Assembly: GCF_024166365.1 (NCBI RefSeq)
Contig: NC_064825.1
Coordinates: 106,592,480-106,656,479 of the forward strand
DNA from: Elephas maximus indicus
Lineage: Eukaryota > Chordata > Mammalia > Proboscidea > Elephantidae
Direction of reading: 5' to 3'
DNA: 64,000 nucleotides
Shown here: positions 23,542 to 36,410 of the stretch, piece by piece
Position numbering within the stretch: position 1 is the first letter of the stretch
Layout of the letters: each line of letters opens with the position of its first letter
Position numbers and translations under genes: made by a program
Notes under the pieces: generated by a model
Databases searched by the model: none
The model's input: the letters and a program-made list of their open reading frames with translations, nothing else
Told to the model about the DNA's origin: nothing

Positions 23542-24565
23542 TAATTTGCTCATAGAGAGTTACATTCTTCCACACTGTAAAGTCTGTAATATTGTATAAG
23601 ATTTTTGCACCTACATAATTGAAATTGTAGGCCTTTAAATATTTTTGATTATATATTTAATTTTATTCAGTGTTATAATGACCTTTTAACATGAGTTTCA
23701 GAGTAGTATTTGTTTTTTGTAATCTGTAGGAGTTTCTACCAAATTTGGATAGATCTCTTCCTTAAAAATACAGAAGTACCTGTCTTTAAAACAATCTGAA
23801 ATAGAAGTTGGGAAAATAAAGGTCAAGGAAACACAATCCTCAAACTAAAATTTATTAATTCAAAATATTTGATGTATAGTTAATAGAAGAGGATATAAAG
23901 ATATAAACCTAGTATCTAAAATTAAATTATAACAAACTACTCTACTCCTTTCAGCATTATCTGGTAAAAATAAATTATGCATCTCATCCATGTACATTTC
24001 AATGAGTAAACCTTGGGCATTTTAGATGAGGCAGGCAATATTCAGTTCCCCTGCTTCCTTGCTGCTTTCTTTACTTCATACCAGGATACTACATACAGTA
24101 CTATGTCCCAATCCCCGAAGCATTTCAGATAGCACTGCCAGCTTTAGAACCTTGTTTTCACTTTGTGGTATATTTATGGCAGTTTACTAGATAATTTTAG
24201 CTGTTGCATTAACAAATACATTTTATGAAGGTATATTCGTGTTAGAAAATTCTAACTAGAGATGTTAATATTTAGATCAAAGCAAATGTGAGAATGTCTG
24301 CTAATCTTTCTTTTTCAGACTGAATACATTACTCATGCAGCACTGAGATGATACTCAACATAGTGAAACCAGAAAGGTGGTACTCATTTCCTGAAGTGTG
24401 GGATACGCTGCTCTAGAGGAAAAGAAAAACGAAAAAAAGTGGTTTAAGTGTATTAGAGTAGGCATGCTGGAGACTCCTGCAAGCTAGCAAACTTCTTATC
24501 TATCATTATAGATATAAGGAAAAAAAAAAAAGTTTAAAACTTATAGAAGCTTAGAGGAGCAGTAA

Positions 24566-27500
24566 TATTTTATTTTATTTTTAAAGAACAAGTTAGCTTC
24601 TCACTAAAGGGTAAGCACACATATTGTTTTGTGACATTGGTTACCAAACCCAAGATAAGTCAACACTCTCTCTTCTAGGCCTCGTGTTCCCTATCACCAG
24701 CTTTCCTGTCTCCTTCTGCCTTGTAGTCCTTGCCTCTGGGCTAGCGTGCCCCTTTAGTCTCCTTTTTGTTTTATGAGTCTGTCTAATCATTTGCTAAAGG
24801 GTGAACTTCAGGAGTGACTTCATCACTGAGCTAAAATGGTGTCCAGAGGCCATATCCTAAATTGTTTCTCCAATCTCTGCCAGGCTAGTAAGTCTGTTCC
24901 TTTTTGTGAGTTAGAATTTTGTTCTATGTTTTTCTCCAGCTCTGTCTGGGACCCTTTATTGTGATCCCTGTCAGAGCAGTCAGTGGTGGTAGCTGGGCAC
25001 CACCTAGTTGGACTGGACTCAGTCTGGTGGAGGTTGTGGTAGTTGTGGTTCATTAGTCCTTTGGACTAATCTTCCTCTTGTGTCTTTAGTTTTCTTCCTC
25101 TCCCTTGCTCCCGATGTGGTGGACCAGCATAGTACCTTAGACGGCCTCTCACAAGCGTTTCAGATCCCCGGACACTACTCACCAAAGTAGAATGTAGAAC
25201 ATTTTCTTTATAAAGTATGTCATGACAATTGAGCTAGATGTTCCCCCAGACCACGGTCCCCACAGCCCTCAGCCCAGTAATTTGATCCCTCAGGGAGTTT
25301 GAATGTGCCTGTGGAACTTCCATGACCTTGCCTTGTACAAGTTGTGCTGGCTTCCCCAGTATTGTGTACTGTCTTACTCTTCGCCAAATTTACCACTTAG
25401 CTATTTTCCATTTAGTGTTTTTCCATCCCCACCGCTTGTAACCATCAAGGATTGTTTCTTTTTGTGTGTAAAGCTTTTCATGAGTTTTTATACTAGTGGT
25501 CTCATACAATATTTGTCCTTTTGTAATTGACTTATTTCACTCAGCATAAAGTCCTCCAGATTCATGCATGTTGTGAGATCCTTTGCAGATTCATCATTGT
25601 TTCTTATCATTGCATAGTACTCCATTGTGTGTATTTACTGTACTTTATTTATTCATCTGTCGATGGGCATGTAGGTTGTTTCCATCTTTTTGCTATTGTG
25701 AACAATGTTGCAATGAACATGGCTGTGCATGTGTCTATTCATATGACTGCTCTTATTTCTCTAGATATATTCCTAGGAGTGGGATTGCTGGGCCACGTGG
25801 TATTTCTATTTCTATCTTTGTAAGGAAGCATTATACCATTTTCCAAAATGGTTGTACCATTTTGCATTCCCACTAGCAGTGCATAAGAGTTGCAATCTCT
25901 CCTCAGCTTGTTATTTTCTGGTTTTTTGATTCTTGCCAGTAATGTCAGGGTGAGATGGTATTTCACTGTGGTTTCAATTTACATTTCTCTAATGTCTAGT
26001 GATCTCAAGCATTTCCTCATATGTCTGTTAGCTGCTTGAATGTCTTCTTGAGTGAAACCTCTATTCAATTCCTTTGCCCATTTTTTAATTAGATGATTTG
26101 TCTTTTTGTTGTAGAGCTGTTGGATTTTCCTGTAGCTTTTAGAGATTAGACCTTTGTTGTATTCATAATAATCAAAAATATTTTCCCAGACTGTGGGAAA
26201 TTCCACTTGGTCATGGTGTATTTTTTTTTTTTTTTTGATATGATGCTGAATTCTATTGGCTAGAATTTTGTTGAGAATTTTTGCATGTATATGTGAGATG
26301 TTGGTTTGCAATTTGCTTTTTTTGTGATGTCTTTGCTTGGTTTTGGTGTCAGGGTTATCCTGGTTTCATAAAATGAATTTGGAAGTATCCCTTCCTTTTC
26401 TATGTTCTGAAATAGTAATACTGGTGTAAGCTCATCTCTGAATGTTTGGTAGAATTCTCCATTGCAGCCATCTGGGCCAGGGCTTTTCTGGTTGAGAGTT
26501 TTTTTTTTTTTTACCTTTTCAATCTCTTCTCTTGTTATGGGTCTGTTGAGATTTTCATCATCATTTTGCATTAGTTTGGATAGGTATTGTGTTTCTAGAA
26601 ATTTGTCCATTTACTCTAGGTTTTCAAATTTGTTAAGAGTATAGTTTTTCATAGTACACTGTGTAAAAAAAAAAAAAAAAAACTGCTATAATCCTTTTTA
26701 TTTCAGTCGGATCTGTTGTATTGTCCCCCTTTCATTTCTTATTTGGGTTATTTGAGTCCTCTCAGGTTTTTCTTTTTCCGGTTTGGTCAGTAGTTTGTCA
26801 ATCTTTTCGACCCTTTCAAAGAACCACCCTTTGGTTTTGCTGATTCTTTCTATCCTTTATTTCATTTATTCCTGCTGTGATCTTTATTATGTCCGTTCTT
26901 CTGGTGGCTGTGGGCTTTTTTTTTTTTTTTTTTTTTTTTGCTGTTCTCTTTCTATTTTTTTCAGTTGTACAGCTGATATTTTGATTTTGTCCCTTTCTTC
27001 TTTTTTTGATGTTTGCATCTGTTGCTGTACATTGACTCCTGAGCACTGCCTTCGCTGTGTCCCCAAAGTTTTGGTGTGATGTGTTTTCATTCTCATTTGA
27101 GTCTATAAATTTTAGTTCCCATCTTTGCTTTCTTCTATAACTCAGTGGTTTTTAAGCAGGTTGTTGTTCAGGATGTTATTCCGTTTCCATGTAATTGATT
27201 TTTTTTCCTTCCTCTTACTGTTTTTAATTTCTACTTTGATGGCATTGTGATCAGAGAAGATACTTTGTATTATCTCAGTTTTTTGCAATTTGTTGAGTGT
27301 TGCTTTGTGCCCTAAGATGTGGCCTATTCTGATGAACGTTCCATGTGTGTTTGAAAAGAAGGTGTATTTTATAGCTGTTGGGTGGAGTGTTCTATATATG
27401 TCTACATGGTCAAGTTGGCTGATTGTGTCCTTTAGATCCGTCTTTGTTGAGTTTTTTCCTAGATGCTCTGTCCTTTACTGAGAGTGGTGTGTTGAAATGT

Positions 27501-29340
27501 ATTACTATTGTTGTGGAACTGTCAATTTCTCATTTCAGCTCTGTTAGAGTTTGTTTTATGTATTTTGGAGCCCTGTCATTGGGTGCATAGATATTTGTTA
27601 TGGTTATGTTTTCATGACGGATTGTTCCTTTAATCATTACATAGTGCCATTCTTTCTTTTATGGTGGATTTGTTTTAAAGCCTGTTTTATCTGAGAATAG
27701 TATTGCCACTCCAGTTTTTTTTTTTTTTAATTTTTTCCAGGGGGCGGGGTTAACTGTTTGCTTAATGTATTTTTTTCAGTTCTTTGATTTTTAATAAATT
27801 TATGTCTTTGTTTCTAAGTTAGGTCTCTTTTACACAGCATATTGTTCTTTTTTTTTTTTTTAATCCAGGCTTTCTGTCTCTTTATGGGTGCATTTAAGCC
27901 ATCTACGTTCATTATAAGTTTGATAGATGTGAGTTTATTGCTGTCATTTTGTAGCTTTTTTTGGTGGTGCTGATGTTTTCTTTGTTCCTCTTTCTTTCCT
28001 GTGCTGAATTCCTTTTTTTGTGTGCATTTTTTTTCTTTTGTTTTTGTAGATTTTGTGTTTATTGAAACTTTATGTTTTTCTTCTTTTTTTGATGAATAGG
28101 CTTGTTAATTTTCTTTGTGATTACCTTGAAATTTACCCTTATCTTCCTAAGATTGAACCAGTCTTTAATAACTTGGTATTGCTTTGCCTTCTTCTCCATT
28201 AAAAAGTTCTATACCTACACCGTTTATTCCCACTTTCATTGCTCTGAAGTTTTTGTCATTGTCTCTTCTTCTCTGTTATTAATCTTTTAGACTTGATTAA
28301 TCTTCAAGTGTTCATTTCCTAGGTTGGTATCTGGCAGTGAGGTCTTGAGTCCTAGATTCATGCTGTCTTCTGATGTTGTTTGTCCTCAAACTGAAGGATT
28401 CCCTTTAATAATTCTTGTACTTTAATTTGTTTTTTACATATTCCCTTAATTCCTGTTTATCTGGAAATGTCCTAATTTCAACATCATATCTGAATGAGAG
28501 TTTGGCAGAATGTATTATTCTTGTTGGCATTTATTTTTTCTTTCAAGAATTTATGTATATCATCAAGTTTCCTTCTTCCTTGCATAGTTTCTGCCAAGTA
28601 ATCAGAGCTTAATCTTATTGTTTCCACAGTGTGACTTTTCAGTTATCTTGAACTGCTCTCAGGATTCTTTATTTGTCTTTCATTTTAGTGAGTGTGATTA
28701 TGATATGCCTTGGTGATTTTCTTTTTGGCTCTGTCCTATATGGGGTTTGTTGAGCTTCCTGAATGGTCAGCTTTTCATCTTTCATGATATTAGGGAAGTT
28801 TCTGTCAGCAATTCTTCAATGATCCTCTCTGGGTTTTCTGTTTTCTTCACCTGTTATTTTTTTCTTTCTTTAATGATTGTAGATTTGTTTGTTTTGTTCT
28901 GCTTTCTCATTTTATTTAGTTATACCTAAGCACGTAGGCTGTCCTTCTTTGTTGTTTGCCTATCTGAGGGGCACAATATTTCTTACCATGTTGTCCAGTG
29001 GGCAGGGGTAGTCACTCAGCTGTTGTGCAGCTGTGGTACTATGTCTTCTGCTGGGAGCTCCATAAAGCTGTTCTCCTGTACTCCCTGTCCACTGATCTCA
29101 AAAAGATGTCCAAGATAGAGAATCTGTGCTGTGTTAGCTGAAAGCAGATCTCCATTTTATATCTCTCCTTGCTGTTATCTGGAGTTTCTTATTACACCTG
29201 GTGCTTTGTTGAGTTCTTTGTCTCTTCATTTGATGCGTAAGGCTCCAGATTGATGTTTGTCTCTGTTTTACTTAATTTTTTTGGGTTTTTGCTGTTAAGG
29301 GATGATGTGGTGCTTCTGTCTAGAGCATCATGTTGTCTCC
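24566..29340 (-). mobile_element. L1 LINE, minus strand (paralogue of 5348-11973), shortened
   Basis: Same insertion as in copy 1: shared flanks and the same 5' end (gtgcttctgtctagagcatc). On the minus strand, ORF2 fragments include 26260-26610 (RT N-terminal part). It lacks about 1.4 kb at the T-run near 26220 and about 0.55 kb of ORF1 near 28850. It keeps about 0.3 kb near 27800-28090 that copy 1 lost. No intact ORF. Confidence 0.88.
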
Positions 29341-29998
29341 AAGGATACACTTTTTAAAAACCAAACATTTACTGGATAAGAATATCATTAAGAAATATTG
29401 TTGATCACAAGGAAAAGAAAATCAAAGTCTACTAAATGAATCAATAATGGTTTTCTCTTGGTAATGGGGCTGAAGATGCAGGAGCAAGAAGCAGAGGCCT
29501 ATACCTTTTTATTATAATTCCTTCTAAAATTTGATGTTTTTACTAATTATGTGTATTTTAAAATTGAAAGAAAAAATAGATTATTAGCTTTTCCAATCTA
29601 GGTCAAATATATTTTATGTCCTATTGCCAAAAGAACTGTATACCTTGCAATGATAACCAGTATATTACTCAAAAAATAAAATTTTTCTACATGTCGACAC
29701 TCCTCGTAAACCCTATGGGATAGTTCTACTCTATCTGGTAGGGTAGATACGGCACTATTTATTTATTTATATCTGGTAGGGTCACTATGAGTTGGAATCG
29801 ACTCTACAGCAATGGTATTCTTTATGCTGTAACGGTTTTCTAAATTTGGTTCTAGGTTCGATGACAAAGATGGGTTTTGTTTGAATTACTTCATCTGAAA
29901 AAATCAATTTATCTCACGCATAATGGCTTTGTATACTAAAGTTTTACCTGGTGATAACTTCAGAAACTTAATAACTATTCTGATGGTTCTTCCCACAG
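29341..29998. other. OR2 5' flank with a SINE 3' fragment
   Basis: Paralogous to 11986-12590. The SINE tail (about 29695-29819) contains a local duplication of the tatctggtagggt segment around an ATTT run. The acceptor tgatggttcttcccacag ends at 29998. Confidence 0.7.
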
Positions 29999-30010
29999 TA
30001 CGTTTCCTTA

Positions 30011-30961
30011 ATGGCATGGATGGATAAGCAAAACCTAACAATGTTAAAGGAATTCATGCTAATGGGGATCACAGACCGCCCTGAGCTCCAGGCTCCATTC
30101 TTTGGGTTGTTCCTCATCATCTACGTGATCTCAGTGGTGAGCAACTTGGGCATGATCATCCTCACCAAGATGGACTCCAGGCTAAAAACACCCATGTACT
30201 TTTTTCTCAGACATCTGGCTTTTATTGATCTTGGATATTCAACTGCTGTGGGGCCCAAAATGTTGGTAAATTTTGTAGTGAATCAAAATATAATCCCTTA
30301 TATTTGGTGCGCTATACAGCTAGCTTTCTTCATAATGTTCATCATTAGTGAACTTTTTGTTCTGTCTGCAATAGCCTATGACCACTATGTGGCCATCTGT
30401 AACCCTCTGCTCTACAAAATTATCATGTCTCAAAGAGTATGCTGGGGCCTGGTAATAGTTCCCTATCTCTACAGTGCCTTTCTCTCTCTTCTGACCACAA
30501 TAAAGATTTTTATTTCTTCTTTCTGTGGTTATAATGTTGTCAGTCATTTCTACTGTGACAGTCTTCCATTATTAACATTGCTGTGTTTAAGCACACATGA
30601 TGTTGAACTGATGATACTGATCAGTTCAGCGTTTAATTTGGTTTCATCCCTTCTGATAGTTCTTGTGTCCTACATGTTGATCCTTGCAGCCATCCTTAGG
30701 ATGAACTCTGCAGAGGGGAGGTACAAGGTCTTCTCCACGTGTGGATCTCACCTGACAGTAGTATTTGTGTTATATGGGACTCTGTTCTTTACATATGTGC
30801 AACCCAAATCCAGCCATTCCTTTGATACCGATAAGATGGCCTCTGTATTTTACACTGTGATAATACCTATGCTGAATCCCTTAATATATAGTTTGAGAAA
30901 CAAAGAAGTAAAAGGTGCCTTGTATAGGATATGGAAAAATTTGTGCAAAAGTTCTATTTAA
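30011..30961 (+). CDS. OR8K3-like: Olfactory receptor OR2, OR8K type, intact frame
   Basis: Tandem paralogue of OR1: 316 residues, about 89% identical by my count, with the same N-terminus (NLT at 8-10), PMYFFLRHL, KVFSTCGSHL and PMLNPLIYSLRN. Two family-defining residues differ. The DRY motif reads IAYDHYVAIC, with His125 (codon CAC at 30383-30385) where OR1 has Arg (CGC). The TM1 GN motif reads SN (Ser44). Arg3.50 normally contacts the G protein, so this receptor may signal poorly although its frame is open. The acceptor AG is at 29997-29998 and a conserved AATAAA at 31034-31039. The presumed promoter is P2 at about 17.8 kb. It could be a functional receptor with altered coupling or an early pseudogene. 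Confidence 0.93.
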   Translation: MAWMDKQNLTMLKEFMLMGITDRPELQAPFFGLFLIIYVISVVSNLGMIILTKMDSRLKTPMYFFLRHLAFIDLGYSTAVGPKMLVNFVVNQNIIPYIWCAIQLAFFIMFIISELFVLSAIAYDHYVAICNPLLYKIIMSQRVCWGLVIVPYLYSAFLSLLTTIKIFISSFCGYNVVSHFYCDSLPLLTLLCLSTHDVELMILISSAFNLVSSLLIVLVSYMLILAAILRMNSAEGRYKVFSTCGSHLTVVFVLYGTLFFTYVQPKSSHSFDTDKMASVFYTVIIPMLNPLIYSLRNKEVKGALYRIWKNLCKSSI

Positions 30962-31550
30962 AGTTCAGTATAGAGTGCGTATTCAACAAATTAGTTCTTG
31001 ACAGTAGTTTATTTAAGGTTCTAGGTTTTTAGAAATAAAATGTAGAAAAGGCATGGTAAAGTAGAGTAATTTTCCTTGTTTTCAATCAAAACATCTAACA
31101 TAGATGTTCAAGTACTGATTATTCTTCTGGTATCAATGTTGGTTTGGACTCAAATTCAGAACAAGTGCCTGAATTCCACATCGCTGTTCTTGCGTTGCCG
31201 CAAATATATGTTACCAGTAAAGAGAATCCTTTTGTATGCATCTCTTAGTAAACAATCTTTCTTAAAATTTAAATATTAAACTAAAAAAAATACATTTTCT
31301 TTTTGTCTTACATGTCATTTAAACCACAGTGTTTGCACCATGCTTACATATAGCGACGAGAAATATTTGAAAAATGTCTTTCTTCACACTTCAAATCTGT
31401 CTCCCTTTATAGTGGGTAATACCTGAGATTTCTGTTGAAATAAAAGGTATATGTTCGATAAATCAGAAATAGAGTTGTAAATGTTTTCAAGTGACATGAC
31501 TCTACATAAAAAAAATCCAGAATAATGTATCGACTGAAGAGAAAGAAATA
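30962..31550. other. OR2 3' flank
   Basis: Paralogous to 13556-14150. It holds a possible polyadenylation signal and no gene. Confidence 0.55.
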
Positions 31551-31554
31551 ACTT

Positions 31555-31880
31555 TTAAAGGTTGATGGATAAGAGATTAATGTATTAGAAAAAATCAATT
31601 GTTTTGCTATGTACTAGTAACATGTGGAAACGAATTTAAAAGTAGTATTTGCAATAGCACAAAAATAAAAAAAGAGCATAAGAAATTATCTAATGTAAGA
31701 TTTAGAAGACATGAAGGCTACAAACTACAAAATGTTACTTTGTTCTTAAAGATGACATAAAGTTAGAGAAACACTATGTCTATGGGTGGAAAGCAATAAA
31801 TGCCATGAAGATGTCAAGTCTTCTTAAATTACCCCATAAAATTAATGCAATTACGATACAAATTCCAGTATATGTGTATG
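31555..31880 (+). mobile_element. L1 ORF2 fragment, plus strand (paralogue of 14150-14490)
   Basis: Same sequence order as in copy 1, ending in a TG/TA microsatellite (31880-31915). Confidence 0.6.
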
Positions 31881-31911
31881 TTTTTGTGTGTGTATATATA
31901 TATACATATAT

Positions 31912-33683
31912 ATCTACATGTACAAAGACCTGGAGTTCGAAAACCAAAAAGGAAGAACATGCCTGGCCTTTCTCAAGCTGAAAGAAATGAAGAAAAAATT
32001 CAAGCCTCGAGTTACAATATTGAAGAATTCTATGGGAAAAATATTAAACAACAGGAAACATACAAAGAAGATGGAAGGAATACACAGAGTCACTGTATCA
32101 AAAATAACTGGTGGATGTTCAATCATTTCAGGAGGTAGCATTTGATCAGGGACTGATGGTAATGAAGGAAGAAGTCCAAGCTGCACTGAAGGGACTGGTG
32201 AAAAACAAGGTTCCAGGACTGACAAGACACCTACTGAGATGTCTCAACAAACAGATGTAGCACTAGAATTGCTCATTCATGTATGTCAAGAAATTTGGAA
32301 GACAACTACCTGGCCAATTGACTGGAAGAGATACATATTTATGCCTATTCCCAAGAAAGATGGTCCAACCAAATAGAGAAATTATCAAGCAATATCGTAA
32401 ATATCACACACAAGTAAAATTTTGCTGAAGATCATTCAAAAATGACTGCAGCAATTATCAACAGGGAACTGTCTGAAATTGAAGCTGGATACAGGCGAGG
32501 ACATGGAACCAGGTATATCACTGCTGATATGAGATAAAGTCTGGCTGAAAGTAGAGAATACCAAAAAGATGTTCACCTGTGTCCATTGACTCTGCAAAAT
32601 CATTCTATTGTGTGGATCATAACAAATTATGGATACTATTGTGAAGAACAGGGATTCTAGAACACTTAATTGTGCTCATGAAGAAACTGTGAATACACCA
32701 AGAGGCAGTCATTTGTACAGAAAAAGGGGGTGATATTGCATGGTTTAAAGCCAAGAAAGATGTGTATCAGGGTTGTGTCTTTTCACCATAGTTATTCAAT
32801 CTGCACTTTGAGCAAATATTCTGAGAAGATGGACTATATGAAGAAGAATGGGGCATCGAGATTGGAGGAAGATTCATTAACAACATACGCTACGCAGATG
32901 ACACAGCCTTCGTTGTTGTAACTGAAGAGGACTTGAAGCACTTAGTGATGAAGATAAAAGACTACAGCTTTCAGTATGGATTCCATGTCAACATAAAGAA
33001 AAGAAAAATCCTCACAGCTAGACCAATAAGCAACACCATGATAAGCAGAGAAAAGATTGACGTTTTCAGGAATTTAATTTTACTTGTATTTGCAACCAAT
33101 AACCATGGAAGTGGAAGTAGCAGTCAGTAAATAAAAAGATGCATTGAATTGGGCAAATTTGTTTTGAAAGATCTCTTTACAATGTCAGAAAGCAAAGATG
33201 TCACCTTGAAGACTAAGGTGAACCTTACCCAAGCCACGATTTTTCAATTGCTTCATACGCATGTGAAGTTTGGATGATGGATAAGGAATACCAAAGAAGA
33301 ATTGATGGCTTTGAGTTGTGGTGGTAGTGAAGAATATTGGGTGTGCCATGGGCTGGCAAAAGAATGAACACATCTGCCTTCGAAGAAGTACAACCAGAAT
33401 TTTCCTCAAAGCAAGGAAGGAAAGAGTGCTTCTCACATACTTTGAACATGCTGTCAGGAGGGATCAGCCCCTGGAGAAGGACATCATGCTTGGTAAAGTA
33501 GAGAGTCAGGAAAAAAGAGGAAGACCCTCAAGGAGATGGAATGACACAGTGGCTGCAACAATGAGCTCACACATAACGATTGTGAGGATGAAGCAGGACC
33601 AAGCAGTGTTTCCTTCTGTTGTACATAAGGTCACTATGAGTCAGAACTGACTTGATGGTACATTACCACGACAGCACTAAAAA
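31912..33683 (+). mobile_element. RTE (Bov-B-like) LINE, 5'-truncated (paralogue of 14609-16308)
   Basis: Carries the reverse-transcriptase half with an intact RYADDTAF motif near 32888-32911. A C-terminal stretch (33318-33650) still reads as RTE ORF, including the GRPSRRWNDTVAA motif. It ends with the RTE 3' string tcactatgagtcagaactga. Broken elsewhere by stops and frameshifts. Confidence 0.85.
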
Positions 33684-33717
33684 GTGGCAAAACTTATCAA
33701 TGCTGTTCCACCACATG

Positions 33718-34480
33718 TCTGTCAGTTTGTTGTATTGTGGCAGCTTGCATGTTGCTGTGACACGGGAAGGTTTGCCACTGGTATATCAAACACCAGCAAT
33801 GTCATCCATGGCGAACTAGTTTCAGTGGAGCTTCCAGACTAAGACAGACTAGAAAGAAGGACCTTGCAGTATACTTCTGAGAAAATTAGCCACATAGGGT
33901 TTTATCTTATGAATAGCAGTGGAACATTGACTGGTACGGTGCTAGAAGATGAGCCCGTCAGCTTGGAAGGCACACAAAACATGACTGGGGAAGAGCTGCT
34001 TCCTCAAAGTTTAGTTGACCTTAATGATGTGGATGGAGTCACGTTTTTGGGGCCCTTTATTTGCTGATGTGGCATGACTCAAAATAAGTAGAAATAATTG
34101 CAAATATTCATTAATCATCAGAGTGTGGAATGTACAAAGTATAAATCTAGGAAAATTGGAAGTCATCAAAATGAAATGGAACACGTGAACATTGATATCT
34201 GAGGCATTGGAGAGCTAAAATGGACTGGTACTGGCCATTTTGAATCAAACAATCATGCAGTCTTTTATACCAGGAATGAAACATTGAAGAGGCATGTTGT
34301 CCCATTCATTGTCAAAAAGAACATTTCAAGATGAATCCTTAAGTGCAATGCTGTCAGTGACAGGATAATATCCGTTGCCTACAAGGACAACAAATTAAAA
34401 CGACTATTACCCAAATTTACCTTCTGTCGTACATAGGGTCACTATGAGTCAGAACTGACTTGATGGCACCTAACAACAAT
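33718..34480 (+). mobile_element. RTE derivative: 5' end fused to 3' tail (paralogue of 16345-17116)
   Basis: It has the RTE 5' region, part of the endonuclease, then a direct jump to the 3' tail, with no reverse transcriptase. Confidence 0.8.
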
Positions 34481-34652
34481 AACATGTCAGCTCGGTGGTT
34501 ATGTTTCTGGGATCTTGCTAATGATTTTTTTGCTGTTGTTAATTGTGGATTCTGGTTAAAAAGATGTATTAAGTTTTTAAAAATATATTTATAGTGAGTG
34601 CATCTTTACCTGTATGTTATATTTCAATAATAAATTAATACCACCATACTAA

Positions 34653-34868
34653 AAACAAAAACAAACCAATTCTCATCAAGTCAGTTCCGACTCAGGGAGA
34701 TCTCATGTGTTTCGAAGAAGACACTCATTTCACAGGGTTTTCAATGGCTGTCGCCTTTCAGGAGCAGATCACCAGGCCTTACTTCTGAAGTGTCTCTGGA
34801 TAGGTTTGAACCACTAGCCTATCTGTTAATAGCCCAGTGCTTAATGGTTTGCCCCACCCAGGGACTCC
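34653..34868 (-). repeat. AfroSINE (long form), minus strand
   Basis: Paralogue of 17277-17494 at the same position relative to the RTE derivative. Confidence 0.85.
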
Positions 34869-35130
34869 CTCAAAACACCACGAAAATGGAGAAAACAGCT
34901 ACACATACAGATCTATAATTTTTCCTTGTGAAATTTTTACAATTATGCAGTGGGTAGAATTTATACATGTCTCCATTGTGTCCTCACAGGTACAATATTT
35001 TGATTTTCAATTGCTAGATGGCAGCAGAGTAGGCTTAACCCAGAGAAGTTGTGAAAAGTTATTTAAAATAAAGGTATTTTGTATAATTAGCAGATATCCC
35101 ATTGGCTTTGTTTGAAACTTTCAAATGCTT

Positions 35131-35262
35131 TGGGCATAATTAACAAATTGCATTCCTTCTCCTCAGGGATAGTCTTCAAGGAAGAAAGAAGCCCATAAAT
35201 TCTCATTTTGGGTTATGTTAGGGAGGCAAGGGAAGCACACACAGATTCTTCATTAGTGTTGA
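35131..35262 (+). promoter_or_regulatory. Presumed OR3 promoter (P3), donor altered
   Basis: TAATTA at 35137-35142, 17-nt gap, EBF-like TCCTCAGGGA at 35160-35169 (one mismatch), 24-nt gap, CATAAATT at 35194-35201. At the donor position P2 reads GTGAGTAAG, but P3 reads TTGAGTAGG at 35259-35267, so the invariant GT is lost. A weaker GTGACA lies a few bases on (35267). OR3 is the next gene, 4.4 kb downstream. Either another donor is used, or this promoter is failing. Confidence 0.55.
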
Positions 35263-35559
35263 GTAGGTGACACATTTTCCTGTGACTACCCGTCAGAGTT
35301 CCAGTGTTTTTTTATGACCCCAACTGCCATTTAACCTAATACCCACACTAGAGGACTTAATCACAGGAATTAACGATCTTCTTTGATAATCACAATTTCT
35401 GAGGTAGTTCGATATTGCAGCCACCTTTACAGTCTTTGAGGAAAATTAAACATAATTCCATTACCTTTATGGTTAGTTGATATTCTTTAGATAGTAAAAC
35501 AAATGCAGTTAATGCTGTTAGGAAACGTCCCATTGAAATCCTTAAGGTTTTTATGATCT

Positions 35560-35728
35560 TTTTGGCATAGTGGTTAAAGGGATCGACTGCTAACCGAAAG
35601 GTTGGAGGGTCGAAACCACTAGAGGATCCATGAGAGAAAGATGTGGCAGTCTGCTTCTGTAGAGCTTTACAGCCTTGGAAACCCTATGGGGTCACTATTA
35701 GAGTCAACTCGATGGCAGTGGGTTTTTC
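35560..35728 (+). repeat. AfroSINE
   Basis: Full SINE (tttttggcatagtggttaaa to tcaactcgatggcagtgggt) containing the internal segment ggcagtctgcttctgtagag. Copy 1 keeps only its first 60 bp. Confidence 0.8.
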
Positions 35729-36410
35729 TAACATTTTAGCCCTCAACTAAATGTCAAACATGATATTGTCATTGGTAGGTAAACAGATCTATTTCACAAT
35801 TTGTCACCTCAATTCATAATAGATTCCCATAGTATTTTCGGGTTTCATGTAACTTAAAAAAAAAAAAAAAAAAACTAATATTTTCTATAATCCTAACATT
35901 TGCTTATTTCATATATTTCCTGAATTTACCAATATCACTAAGGGATCAAAGTCATGTGCAATATACAAATTTTTAGTTGGAGGCATGGCCAAAGCAAAAT
36001 ATTAAAGTATCTGTTTTACTACATCATGCCTCCCTCACATCATGTTTAATCAGTAGGAGGGCTGCCCCACCCCCTATCCTCCAAAAGCTGGATGGAGTCT
36101 TTGAAATGTCATTAAATGACTCTTTGAATGAGTAAATACGCACCTAATGCAGATCAGAAATAAGATTAAACTCTGCACAACTATAGGTTTAAGAAAATAA
36201 GATACCTTGCAAAATTAAAGATCAGCAAAATATGTTATGCTTTAAATCAAGGTGTCTTTTTATTTCATTTATTAGTAGCTCTTGGTCTTAGTTCTCTTAT
36301 TTCCCCCTCAGAAATCACTTGCATATTTAAGTGGGTATAATTAAATGCATATTTTTCTTGATATCTCATTGCAGAAATACATTTGTTATCACCTAATTTA
36401 GTGTTGGGAA

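Noticed and set aside
33318-33650. 110-codon ORF with a conserved GRPSRRWNDTVAA motif
   Set aside because: C-terminal region of the RTE LINE; the same motif appears at 36.5 kb and, diverged, at 16.15 and 55.2 kb.
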